Source of the DNA: JACKCP01 sp034007295
GTDB taxonomy: Bacteria; Desulfobacterota; Desulfobacteria; Desulfobacterales; JACKCP01
Direction: 5' to 3'
Assembly: GCA_034007295.1 (NCBI GenBank)
Contig: JAVERC010000044.1
Location: 1 to 27,283, forward strand
DNA: 27,283 nucleotides
The notes under the pieces were generated by a model. The model saw only the letters and a program-made list of their open reading frames with translations, did no database searches and was not told where the DNA came from. This document shows positions 15,342 to 23,900 of this stretch, one piece after another. Within the stretch, counting starts at the first letter, position 1, and each line of letters opens with the position of its first letter. A program made the position numbers and the translations under genes.

Positions 15342-16064
15342 ATGAACAGGGCAATTTATTTTTGTATTTTTTCTGTGGTTTTTGTTTTAAATGTTTTTGC
15401 CAGTGAAATTACTATTGTTACAGAGCAGTATCCTCCCTATGAATTTATAGAAAATGGCAAATGGACAGGTCATGATGTTGATATAGTAAAAAAAGCTTGT
15501 GAGCGTTTTGGAGTTAGTGCTGTTTTTAAGGAATATCCATGGAAGAGATGTCTGAAAATGATTGAACACGGGGATGCACAAGCCATAATATCTGCAATGA
15601 ATACACCTGACAGGCAAGAATATATATTGTTTCCTGTCTCAAATCTGAGTTATGAGAAAAATGTTATTTTAGGTCATAAAGCCAATGATTTGATAATTGA
15701 TTCCCTAGATGATTTAAAGGGGAAGACCATAGGCCTGCAAAGCGGATATTCCTATGGAGATGAATTTGATCATTATAGTGGTTTGTTAAAGGATTTTTCT
15801 TTTTCCCAGGAATTAATGCTAAAAAAATTCCACGCAAAAAGAACTGAGCTTATTATAGGAAATGAAGCGGTAATTCTGTATTTAAATAAAAAATTGAATT
15901 TTGAGCCTGTCAAGGTTCTTTATGCTGTATCAGAAGACCCTCTTTATATTGGGTTTTCAAAGGTACATCCAGATGGAAAAGAACTTTTTGAAAAATTCAG
16001 TAAAGCATTGGCTGAAATGAAAAAGGAAGGGATTATTGATGCATTAATTAAAAAATACCAATAA
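15342..16064 (+). CDS. Periplasmic solute-binding protein, family 3 (amino-acid type), without adjacent transporter
   Basis: The 240-aa protein begins with a Sec signal peptide cleaved probably after A20 (NVFA|S). The mature part has the type II binding-protein pattern of SBP family 3. It starts EITIVTEQYPPYEFIENGKWTGHDVD and includes YPWKRCLKMIEHGDAQAI, SLDDLKGKTIGLQSGYSY and a terminal LAEMKKEGIIDALIKKY. Such proteins bind polar amino acids or related small molecules. No permease or ATPase gene is nearby, so it may serve a transporter encoded elsewhere or act as a solo sensor-type binding protein. AAGGAG lies 7 nt before the ATG. A large palindromic element starts 15 bp after the stop. Confidence 0.9.
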   Translation: MNRAIYFCIFSVVFVLNVFASEITIVTEQYPPYEFIENGKWTGHDVDIVKKACERFGVSAVFKEYPWKRCLKMIEHGDAQAIISAMNTPDRQEYILFPVSNLSYEKNVILGHKANDLIIDSLDDLKGKTIGLQSGYSYGDEFDHYSGLLKDFSFSQELMLKKFHAKRTELIIGNEAVILYLNKKLNFEPVKVLYAVSEDPLYIGFSKVHPDGKELFEKFSKALAEMKKEGIIDALIKKYQ

Positions 16065-16078
16065 TATATTATAATTTA

Positions 16079-16271
16079 AACCTAAATTGAGCGATTTTTA
16101 AGTTTGCTGCATATAACGGCAAATTGTATCAGGCTTTGCTTTGCGTGATGCAATTTAACGCCGTAGATGCAGCAAAATTGGAAAGCTCGCAGGGTTCATA
16201 TTTTTAAATGTAATAAGCTTAAATCATTGAAAATTTAATAATTTAAAAATATGAAACGCTCAAGTTAGGTT
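16079..16271. repeat. 193-bp element with terminal inverted repeats and two internal hairpins
   Basis: AACCTAAATTGAGCG (16079-16093) and CGCTCAAGTTAGGTT (16257-16271) are inverted repeats matching at 14 of 15 positions. Inside, TTTGCTGCAT (16103-16112) pairs with ATGCAGCAAA (16167-16176), with further pairing below the loop (GGCAAATTGTATCA with TGATGCAATTTAACGCC). CATATTTTTAAAT pairs with ATTTAAAAATATG just inside the right end. Together they make a closing stem with two hairpins. There is no coding frame. A fragment of the right end recurs at 18721-18752, so this is a repeated element rather than a single-copy terminator. Confidence 0.75.
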
Positions 16272-16425
16272 AAACTAAACTTTTATAAGTTTTGTAATAG
16301 TTTATGCTGATTAAATTTTTCGGTTTTATATTTGATTTGAGCCACTGGTATTTTTATTCGGTTTGCAGTCTGAAAAATAAAAAATTTTTCAAAGGCATAT
16401 TAATAATTTGATATAGAGGGAATTA

Positions 16426-17523
16426 ATGAATCCAAAAAGACCAATATGGTATTTACCCGAAAAAGATCTTGTCCAGGTAATTGATCAGAGAAAGCTTCCC
16501 CATGTTTTTGAAGTTTTTGATATAAAAAATTGTGATGATACTGTTTATGCAATAAAAAATATGGTTGTAAGAGGTGCTCCTCTTATAGGTGTTACTGCTG
16601 CCTGGGGTTTTTATATGTCTTTAAAAGGATCAAATGCAGAAGATAATGTTGTTTTTGAACTTGAAAAAAAAATAAACAGCTCAAGGCCTACTGCCATGAA
16701 TCTTTTTTATGCAACCAAAAAAGTAAGAGCTGCTGTTTTAAAGGAAACTTTCGCAGATAAAAGAATTGAGGCTGCAAAAAGAGCTGCTGAAGAAATTGAA
16801 GCAGCTGAAATTTATAATTGCAGAAAAATCGGTGAGTTTGGTGTTTCTTTGATCGAGGATATTTATTCATATAAAAAAGATGTGGTAAATATTTTAACAC
16901 ATTGCAATGCAGGCTGGCTTGCCTGTGTAGAATACGGAACAGCAACTTCTCCCATTTATCATGCCCACGAAAAAGGTATTCCTGTCCATGTCTGGGTTGA
17001 TGAAACACGCCCTTTGAATCAGGGAGCAAGGCTCACAGCCTGGGAGCTTGACCAGGCAAAAGTTCCATATACAGTTATTGCAGATAATACAGGCGGACAT
17101 CTTATGCAGCATGATCTTGTAGATATTGTAATTGTAGGAAGTGACCGCACAACAATAAATGGAGATGTTGCAAATAAAATCGGTACATATTTAAAGGCCC
17201 TTGCTGCAAGGGACAACAGGATTCCCTTTTATGCAGCTCTTCCTGGCTCTACAATAGATTTTGAGCTTGAAAACGGAGTTAAAAATATTCCAATTGAGCT
17301 GAGAAACGAAGATGAAATCAAATATATTGAAGGCCTTGGTTCAAAAGGTGTGGAAAAATTTCTTATAACTTTGGAAAATGCCCATGCAGCTAATTATGCC
17401 TTTGATGTTACACCAGCAAGGCTTGTTACAGGAATTATAACTGAAAAAGGGATTGCAAGAGCTGAAAAAGACGATCTTTTAAGGTTATTTCCTGAATACA
17501 GATATAATAGATTACATAATTAG
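16426..17523 (+). CDS. mtnA: S-methyl-5-thioribose-1-phosphate isomerase
   Basis: The 365-aa protein carries the MtnA blocks RGAPLIGVTAAWG, LTHCNAGWLA (catalytic Cys, C160), VDETRPLNQGARLTAWEL and GSDRTTINGDVANKIGTY (catalytic Asp, D240). It isomerises 5-methylthioribose 1-phosphate to the ribulose form in methionine salvage. The fold is shared with eIF2B-alpha-like proteins, but the two catalytic residues and substrate-loop motifs point to MtnA. No other salvage gene adjoins it, so the pathway must be completed by genes elsewhere. GAGGGA lies before ATG 16426. The stop codon TAG is formed by the first bases of a repeat (17520-17664), so the original C-terminus may have been altered by that insertion. 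Confidence 0.95.
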   Translation: MNPKRPIWYLPEKDLVQVIDQRKLPHVFEVFDIKNCDDTVYAIKNMVVRGAPLIGVTAAWGFYMSLKGSNAEDNVVFELEKKINSSRPTAMNLFYATKKVRAAVLKETFADKRIEAAKRAAEEIEAAEIYNCRKIGEFGVSLIEDIYSYKKDVVNILTHCNAGWLACVEYGTATSPIYHAHEKGIPVHVWVDETRPLNQGARLTAWELDQAKVPYTVIADNTGGHLMQHDLVDIVIVGSDRTTINGDVANKIGTYLKALAARDNRIPFYAALPGSTIDFELENGVKNIPIELRNEDEIKYIEGLGSKGVEKFLITLENAHAANYAFDVTPARLVTGIITEKGIARAEKDDLLRLFPEYRYNRLHN

Positions 17524-17664
17524 CTGCTGAACGAAAACGGCCTTTTTTGCTCATTCTTAAGTCAGATTCAAAATTTAATCCTCAAAATACTCAATGTATC
17601 CTAAAGGTTAAATTTTTCAACTTCCTTGAATGAAACAAAATTCTCGTTTTCGGCCAATCACTAA
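17520..17664 (+). repeat. 145-bp interspersed repeat, complete copy, overlapping the mtnA stop
   Basis: The left end reads TTAGCTGCTGAACGAAAACG and the right end CGTTTTCGGCCAATCACTAA. It has the same length as the copy at 5591-5735 and nearly the same sequence. The outer arms share CGAAAACG/CGTTTTCG. Inner arms AAAATTTAATCCT (17570-17582) and AGGTTAAATTTT (17605-17616) pair with one bulged base. The leading TTAG provides the TAG stop of mtnA. Confidence 0.9.
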
Positions 17665-17700
17665 TTAGTGGCTGAACTGAAACTGCCTTTTTTGTTCAGT
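17665..17700 (+). repeat. 145-bp interspersed repeat, left-end fragment joined head-to-tail
   Basis: TTAGTGGCTGAACTGAAACT and the following CCTTTTTTGTTCA match the left end of the family. They begin on the base after the complete copy ends, so two copies abut directly. Similarity stops about 36 bp in. Small open frames at 17668-18004 only read through this region and the end of the MgtC gene. Confidence 0.75.
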
Positions 17701-17839
17701 TTGAGTGAAAAAATTATTTTTAGAATAGTTAAAAATACATTTTTAATTCAGCTGCTAAGTATTTGTTTTCTTCGAAAATTATCAATAGTACTTTTTTGTG
17801 CAGGCACAGATAAATTTTTTTTTCATAATATTATGCCTG

Positions 17840-18532
17840 CTACCACACAACAGACTGAACATTTTCGACTTTAAGAATTTTTTTTATGATTGTGTGTTTG
17901 TCTTTCATTTTTCTGCTTCTGATATTAAGCTCAAGAGTTCTTCTGTTCTCTTTTACATCAGCAGATATGGATGTGCTTTGAATAATAATAGGATATTCCT
18001 TTAAAATGCTAAGGCATTTTTCTTCAATAAGATCGGCAGATTTAAGGTCAGATACTATGGATATCTTGCTGTATTTAACCGATGGTATTATTCTGCCGAC
18101 AGGATCAAGTCCTATAAGTACAAAAAGGGCAATTATTGTTCCCATAATCGCAGGTACATAAAGTCCAAGTCCAACAATTATGCCAATAGCAGCAATAAAC
18201 CATACGCAGGTTGCAGTTGTAAGACCTCTTATCAAATCATTTGATTTAAGGATTGTTCCTCCTCCTATAAAGCCTATGCCTGTAACAATACCTGCTGCAA
18301 TACGCCAAGGGTCTATCCGGAAAACAGAGTCTACACCTTGGGGAACATATAGATTTTGAACTGTTTGTGAACTGGCCATTATTATTGTTGATCCAAGACA
18401 GACAAGAATGTGGGTTCTAAGCCCTGCTGCCCGGCCGTGGAATTCTCTTTCTAGTCCAACAAGGCCACTTAAAAAAGTTGCAAGCAAAAGTTTGGCTCCA
18501 AGTTCTATGTATACATGCGGAATTTCAAACAT
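17840..18532 (-). CDS. MgtC/SapB family membrane protein
   Basis: The 230-aa protein has four or five hydrophobic helices in residues 1-145, with the MgtC signatures GLERE (26-30), GRAAGLRTHILVCLG (33-47), GIGFIGGGTI (85-94) and RGLTTATCVW (102-111). A soluble C-terminal domain of ~80 residues follows (SKISIVSDL onward), as in MgtC proteins with an ACT-like tail. Relatives affect magnesium-limited growth, membrane potential or ATP synthase activity, and the biochemical function in free-living bacteria is unsettled. AAAGGA lies upstream of ATG 18532. I see no magnesium riboswitch-like structure in the short leader. Confidence 0.92.
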   Translation of the reverse strand: MFEIPHVYIELGAKLLLATFLSGLVGLEREFHGRAAGLRTHILVCLGSTIIMASSQTVQNLYVPQGVDSVFRIDPWRIAAGIVTGIGFIGGGTILKSNDLIRGLTTATCVWFIAAIGIIVGLGLYVPAIMGTIIALFVLIGLDPVGRIIPSVKYSKISIVSDLKSADLIEEKCLSILKEYPIIIQSTSISADVKENRRTLELNIRSRKMKDKHTIIKKILKVENVQSVVW

Positions 18533-18720
18533 TGTTTGTTCCTTTTTTCATAAAAATTGATTACTTGATATTAGGAACCAGCCAGGTAAAAAGTCAAATT
18601 TAAAAAAATTTATATAGGCTGAAAATTATGCTTTAAAAAAAATGACATATTTTTTTAATAAAATAACTTATTGATTTGATAAATAAAATTCATATAAACA
18701 ATGTTTTAATCAAAATTTAT

Positions 18721-18752
18721 TAATTTAAAAATATGAAACGCTCAATTTAGGT
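18721..18752. repeat. Fragment of the 193-bp palindromic element (right end)
   Basis: ATTTAAAAATATGAAACGCTC followed by AATTTAGGT repeats the right end of the element at 16079-16271, including its terminal inverted repeat with small changes. The left part is not found here. A 145-bp-family fragment follows within ~35 bp. Confidence 0.7.
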
Positions 18753-18784
18753 GGGAATAAAGTGAAATTATATGAGGCCTGAAT

Positions 18785-18858
18785 GGAGTATTTTAAGAAT
18801 TAAATTTTGAAGCTGACGCCGAAATGGACAAAAAAGACCGTTTTCGTTCATCAGATAA
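18785..18858 (-). repeat. 145-bp interspersed repeat, degenerate left-half copy
   Basis: On the minus strand it reads GATGAACGAAAACGG, a T-rich stretch and then CATTTCGGCGTCAGCTTCAA, matching the 5591-5735 copy closely for about 65 bp. The outer few bases (TTATCTGA) and the distal part are diverged. It lies 64 bp before the methyltransferase start. Confidence 0.75.
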
Positions 18859-18922
18859 AAAGTCTGCATTGTGAAATGAACCCTAATCTATTTAAACCCA
18901 TTAACCATTAAGGAAAATTAAT

Positions 18923-19891
18923 ATGGCAATTTTGGATAAAGTCAGAAACTACATGGAAAGCCGTATAATTCTAACAGGTGCCGAACTTGATATTTTTACT
19001 CTTATTCACAGAAAAATAAGCACAGCTGATGAAATTGCCCAAAAATTAAATGCTGATAAAAGGGGTACTGCCAGGCTTCTTGATGCACTTACGGTTTTTG
19101 GTATTCTTGAAAAAAAAGATTTTAAATATTCAATTAAGCCTGAGTTTTTCACTTTGTCTTCAGATCACCCTGAATCAGTACTTCCAATGGTTTTGCATAT
19201 GAACGACTTGTGGGACAGCTGGACTTATCTTACTGAGGCAGTAATTGAAGGTAAAAATCCTGGAAAAACTGACTTTCCAGATGATTTTGAAAAAAATACC
19301 CGATCTTTTATAGGTGCAATGCATGTTGCCGGAAAAAATCTTTCTCTAAAAATTGCATCAAGTCTTGATTTGTCAGAATTTAAAAAGCTTCTTGATATCG
19401 GAGGTGCTTCGGGTACTTATACAATTGCCTTTCTTGAAAAAAATCCTTTGATGAAAAGCATTGTATTTGATCTTCCCCAGGTTATTGATTTTTCAAAAAA
19501 AGGAATTGAGGCTGCTGGTTTAAGTGACAGGGTTGAATTTGAAACAGGAGATTATAATTTCAGCGAGCTTCCAAAAGGATGCGATCTTGCTCTTTTATCA
19601 GCAATAATTCATCAGAATAGTCCAAAGGAAAATTTAGAGCTTTTCAGAAAAATTTATAATGCAATCAAACCAGGTGGAATGCTTGTAATAAGGGATCATA
19701 TTATGGACAGCACCAGGACAAAACCTGCTTTGGGCAGTGTATTTGCAATAAATATGCTTGTGGCGACAAACGGAGGAGATACATATACTTTTGAAGAAGT
19801 TAAAAATTTTCTTGAAAAATCAGGTTTTAAAGATGTTTTGTTTGAATTGCAAGGAGAAAATATGGATTGTCTTGTAACTTGCAGAAAATAG
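18923..19891 (+). CDS. SAM-dependent O-methyltransferase (family 2, acetylserotonin O-methyltransferase-like)
   Basis: The 322 aa include an N-terminal winged-helix dimerisation domain (about 1-85, with TADEIAQKLNADKRGTARLL). A Rossmann methyltransferase domain follows with the SAM-binding loop LDIGGASGTY (157-166), the acidic GDYN (209-212) and AIIHQNSPKEN, where the family often has a catalytic His in HDW. Relatives methylate hydroxyl groups of small aromatic or polyketide-like compounds. The substrate is unknown and no biosynthetic cluster surrounds it. AAGGA lies before ATG 18923. The ~390 bp upstream hold only repeat fragments. Confidence 0.87.
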   Translation: MAILDKVRNYMESRIILTGAELDIFTLIHRKISTADEIAQKLNADKRGTARLLDALTVFGILEKKDFKYSIKPEFFTLSSDHPESVLPMVLHMNDLWDSWTYLTEAVIEGKNPGKTDFPDDFEKNTRSFIGAMHVAGKNLSLKIASSLDLSEFKKLLDIGGASGTYTIAFLEKNPLMKSIVFDLPQVIDFSKKGIEAAGLSDRVEFETGDYNFSELPKGCDLALLSAIIHQNSPKENLELFRKIYNAIKPGGMLVIRDHIMDSTRTKPALGSVFAINMLVATNGGDTYTFEEVKNFLEKSGFKDVLFELQGENMDCLVTCRK

Positions 19892-19947
19892 TAAACAAGC
19901 TGAATTAAGAGTTCAAAGAAAATTTTTTTGTAATCAGATTTAAAAAA

Positions 19948-19965
19948 AACAAATAATTATTTGTT
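19948..19965. promoter_or_regulatory. Perfect 18-bp AT-rich palindrome upstream of the acyltransferase gene
   Basis: AACAAATAA is followed immediately by its reverse complement TTATTTGTT. A possible -10 (TATACT, 19972-19977) follows closely, so it may be an operator. An AT-only stem is weak as a terminator for the preceding gene. Confidence 0.3.
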
Positions 19966-20032
19966 AGAATTTTATACTTGTTTCTGTTAGCTTCATTTTA
20001 TCATTAAACATTTAAAATATCGGCTCTTATCC

Positions 20033-20950
20033 ATGTTATCATTATTAAGTCGTTTTGTTTCATTTCTTCCACTCTGGGCTGCATTGGCTTTTGGCCGATT
20101 TATCGGCTTTATCTGGTATTATATTATTCCTGTAAGAAAAAAACTCTGTATGGAAAATATTAATCGTGCTCTTGGAAATGAGCTTTCCAAAGATGAGCAG
20201 AAAAAAATAATCCGCAGATTTTTTTCAAATTTTTCCATGTCTTTTATTGAAATTCTTCGTATTCCTCATATGTCTCTTAAACAAAATGAAAAATTTGTAA
20301 AAATTGAAGGCTGGGAAAATATGGAAGAAGCTCTTGAAAAAGGAAAAGGAGCTATTTTATTTGCAACCCATATAGACAATGTTGACCTTGGGGGCTGTTC
20401 AATGACCATGCGGGGTGCTCCAATTTCAGTTGTGGTAAGAAAAATGGGTAAATCAGCAGAAAAATTTATTTCAAGTGTCAGGGAAAATACAGGAGTAACA
20501 ATTATTGGAGGAAAGAATTCAAAAGACTATATAAAAGAACTTCTTTCTGAAAATAAAATTGTTACAATTGTTGCAGATCAGCATCTTTCAAGACGAAGAT
20601 CCATAGCATGTGAGTTTTTCGGGCAATGGGCCTCAACAACTCCTGCTCCAAGCAGATTTGCCTTTGAAACAGGAGCTTTGATAATTCCTGCTGTAATAAA
20701 CCGGGTTGGAAAAACAGGATATCATCATGTAAAGGTTTTTCCGGCATTTATTCAGGAAACGCCGCATAATGACAGAGAGCTTGATATCCGCCACAATACA
20801 CAAAGGCTGAATCGTATTATTGAAGGCTGGGTTCGTGAAGCTCCGGATCAGTGGTGGTGGTTTCATAAGCGGTGGAAAGTTCAGGATAATCCTGAAGGCT
20901 GGAATATTCCTGAGGATTCTTTTTTAATGGATAAGGAAAAAACTGAATAA
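20033..20950 (+). CDS. LpxL/HtrB-family lysophospholipid acyltransferase
   Basis: The 305-aa protein has an N-terminal hydrophobic anchor (LLSRFVSFLPLWAALAFGRFIGFIWYYI) and the lauroyl/myristoyl acyltransferase domain. The catalytic H-x4-D motif is H113-IDNV-D118. VADQHLSRRRSIACEFFGQ corresponds to the family's second conserved block (usually DQ followed by a phosphate-binding region), and REAPDQWWWFHKRWK is the typical C-terminal motif. These enzymes acylate lipid A precursors at the inner membrane, though some homologues acylate other lipids. ATG 20033 has no clear Shine-Dalgarno. It converges with the activase gene. Confidence 0.9.
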   Translation: MLSLLSRFVSFLPLWAALAFGRFIGFIWYYIIPVRKKLCMENINRALGNELSKDEQKKIIRRFFSNFSMSFIEILRIPHMSLKQNEKFVKIEGWENMEEALEKGKGAILFATHIDNVDLGGCSMTMRGAPISVVVRKMGKSAEKFISSVRENTGVTIIGGKNSKDYIKELLSENKIVTIVADQHLSRRRSIACEFFGQWASTTPAPSRFAFETGALIIPAVINRVGKTGYHHVKVFPAFIQETPHNDRELDIRHNTQRLNRIIEGWVREAPDQWWWFHKRWKVQDNPEGWNIPEDSFLMDKEKTE

Positions 20951-20955
20951 TTTTA

Positions 20956-20981
20956 CCGTGCATCAATATTTTAATGCACGG
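20956..20981. terminator. Stem-loop between convergent acyltransferase and activase genes
   Basis: CCGTGCAT (20956-20963) and ATGCACGG (20974-20981) form a perfect 8-bp stem with a 10-base loop. The flanks have T before and A after, so neither strand has a good T-run. It sits exactly between two gene ends, so it may still act as an mRNA end structure for both. Confidence 0.45.
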
Positions 20982-20991
20982 CAAAAAATAT

Positions 20992-23900
20992 CTAGGCGTT
21001 TTTGCGGTTAAGGTAAAACATATGTGGAACAATCATTTTATTGGGTTTGTTTGTTCCGTCATAAAAAAGATTTATAACAGGAATATTGAATTCTTCCTGA
21101 ATTTTTCTGAAAAGGGAGGATGAAATAACTCCGGGACAGCAAAAAACAGGATTAACATGAATCACGGCATCAACAGCCTTATGTTTTATGTAATATAGAA
21201 GGCGTCCTGTGCTGATTGTTGTTTCACCTGTTATGAATTCTTTGAAACCAAACTCCTTCATAAGTTCATGGCATTCATCAAGACCTGGTTCAAAAAGGGT
21301 TTCATCTAAAATATCCTTAAAAATCTCCTCAAACTTTGATTCATATCCAGCCATTGTTTTCCAGAGTTTCGGGTCTTCATCAAATTCAACCACATCTGAA
21401 TGGGCAGTATGAAGCATCAGCTCATTGTATGAGGGAAGAAGAATTTCTCCCCCAAGTTTTTGGGCATAATCACAGATGTCGTCATTTAAAATATGGTTGT
21501 ATTTTGCATACATATCACCAAGTATGCCTATTCTTGGTTTTCTGTAGTCTGGCAGGGGAAGTTTTAAAAACTCATTTTTTATTTCTTCTGCAGCCTTGAA
21601 AAGGGATTTTTTGTTTAAAATATGCTGTCTGATTATTTCTTCGGATTTTTCAACCACCTCAATTGTTTTTCCCTCTTCCTTTTCATAGGGAAGATATCTG
21701 AATTTCAGCTTGTTTAAAATGGAAGACAAAAATGTAACGGAAAGAAGATATGCATTTGAACGGGCCGGAAGTCCCGGAACTGCTTCAAGTCCGTTTTTAT
21801 TCATTATTTTTATGTTTCCCGCTCCTGCATTTGCACAAGAAAGCCTGATAAGGTTTGCATACTGATTGAAATTGCATGAAAGACATAAATTTGGAAGGTA
21901 AACAACAGTTTTTTCAGGATCGTAATTTTTGTTTTTCATTGTGGAAATAACTGAACCTGCAATAGCAACATTTGGAAGGCATTCGCCTCCTGTAACATAT
22001 CTGTAGCCTGTATTGAGCATTTCCCTGTCAAGTTCGCAGACTTCGGCATCAAAGCCTGCACCTTCAAAAACAGCCTTTTGAAGTGAGTTTATTCTTTTAT
22101 CTGTCATGGGAATTAAAACCCTGTCTCCCTTTTCAAGGCTGTCAGGGGAGCAGGACTTTCTTTTTGGCTCAGAAATTTTTATTTTTTTCAGGTTAAAATC
22201 GCTTACAAAAGTATCTATCGCAGCTTCTATTCTTGTCATATAACCTACATCACTGCTGTGTTCATCAAGCTGTAAAATAAGATAAGGCTTTCCTGCCTTT
22301 TCCATGTAATCCCTGAAATAATTTATAAGGTAAGAATCAGGACTGCATCTGAAACAGGTTAAAAATATAGGGTATAAATCTCTGTTTTTTCTTACGGATT
22401 CAAGAGCAAGAAGAATCTGCTGTCCAAAATACCAGTGCATGTTTTCAAGATGATCTGCATTTTTATCTTCATTTTCAAGATCAAGCATTGACTGGCTTAA
22501 AATGTCAAAACCCATTGATTCAAGTTTGGCAGGTATTCCAAGGTTTATTCTTTTATCAAAAAGAGTGTATGGTCGTCCAAGAAGTAAAATTTTAGGCTTG
22601 TCTGTTTTTTTGTTTAAAACAGATTTTCCCTGTTTTACAAAATTTTTCTTTTTATCCATAAACTCAAGTCTTGACTCAATATATGCTTTTACAATGTCTT
22701 CTCTTTTAACAGATAAAATTTCAGATATAGAATCAGCAAGCATGTTTCCAACAGCTTCATCGGTTGTATTGTTAAGCCTTAATTTGGGGTGAAGTATTTT
22801 ATTTTTGAAATCAAATCCCGGAAGAAAATTTATAATTGAGCCTGCATATGAAGAGTAATAGCAGAAGTATGAGTCTGTGTCCTTTTGTCTGAAAAGCTCT
22901 TCCTTCTCAAGTTTTTTAGTGTAGCTCTGCTCATTTATAATAGTTGGAAGAAAGATAAAATCCGGATTTTTTCTGAAAAGGGATTCAACCATTCCATGGG
23001 ACAATGCCATTGGTGCACAAAAGTCTGCATTTATCATTGTCATCCCTTTGCTTAGCTTTTGAGCAGAACTTTTTTCAATTATTACATTAAATCCAAGTTT
23101 GTTGAAAAAACTCTGAAACATTGGAAGATATTCAACCATGTATAGTGTTTCAGGAATGCCGATAACTGGTTTTGAACTGTTTTTTAAGTTTACTGCTTCT
23201 GATTTAAAAATTTCATAAAATGATTTTTCAAAGGCTGAAACAGTTTCTTTTTTTCCGGCTTTATTGTCATTGTAATCTCTTCCGCATTTAAGTCCCCAGG
23301 CTGTTTTTCTCTCTTTGGTTGTATAAACCCGAAGTTCACACCGGTTATGACACAGAGTGCATATTTCGGACTCAACCTTGCATGTAAAATCAATCCCTTC
23401 AAAAGAAGATTTTGTGATTTTTTTCTCCATAAGAGTGATAACGCAGCCTATGGCACCTGTCAGATGACAGTATTTTGAAACATTTACAGGTTTACCAAGT
23501 TTATTCTGAAATACTGCAACAAGTGCCTTGTTTCTTGCAGTTGCTCCCTGAAACCAGATTTTTTGACCTGTCTGGCTTTTTCCAACAACCTTTGAAAGAT
23601 AATTGTCGCACACACTGTTTAAAACAGCTCCCATTATTTCTTTTTTGTCCCAGCCTTCTGATAAAAAGATGTTTAAGTCTCTTTCCATATAAACTGTGCA
23701 TCTGTCAGATGTAAAAGGTGCTTTTTTTCCTTCAACTGCATCAGATATTTCAGAAAGCTCCATACCAAGGCGGATTGCCTGTTCCTCAATAAAAGAACCT
23801 GTCCCTGCCGCACACACATAGTTCATGGTTGCCTGGGTAACAACACCTTTGTCAATCAGAGTGAATTTTGAGTCCTGACCCCCGATTTCAATAATTGTGT

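Noticed and set aside
16079..16271. Integron attC site
   Set aside because: The right end contains GTTAGGT, which fits the GTTRRRY core, but the left end is ACCTAAA rather than RYYYAAC. The element is longer than usual attC sites, the other fragment lacks the GTT core, and no integrase gene is present.
17668..18004. Two ~68-aa open frames on the plus strand
   Set aside because: They begin inside a repeat fragment or in intergenic DNA and overlap the 3' end of the well-supported MgtC gene on the other strand.
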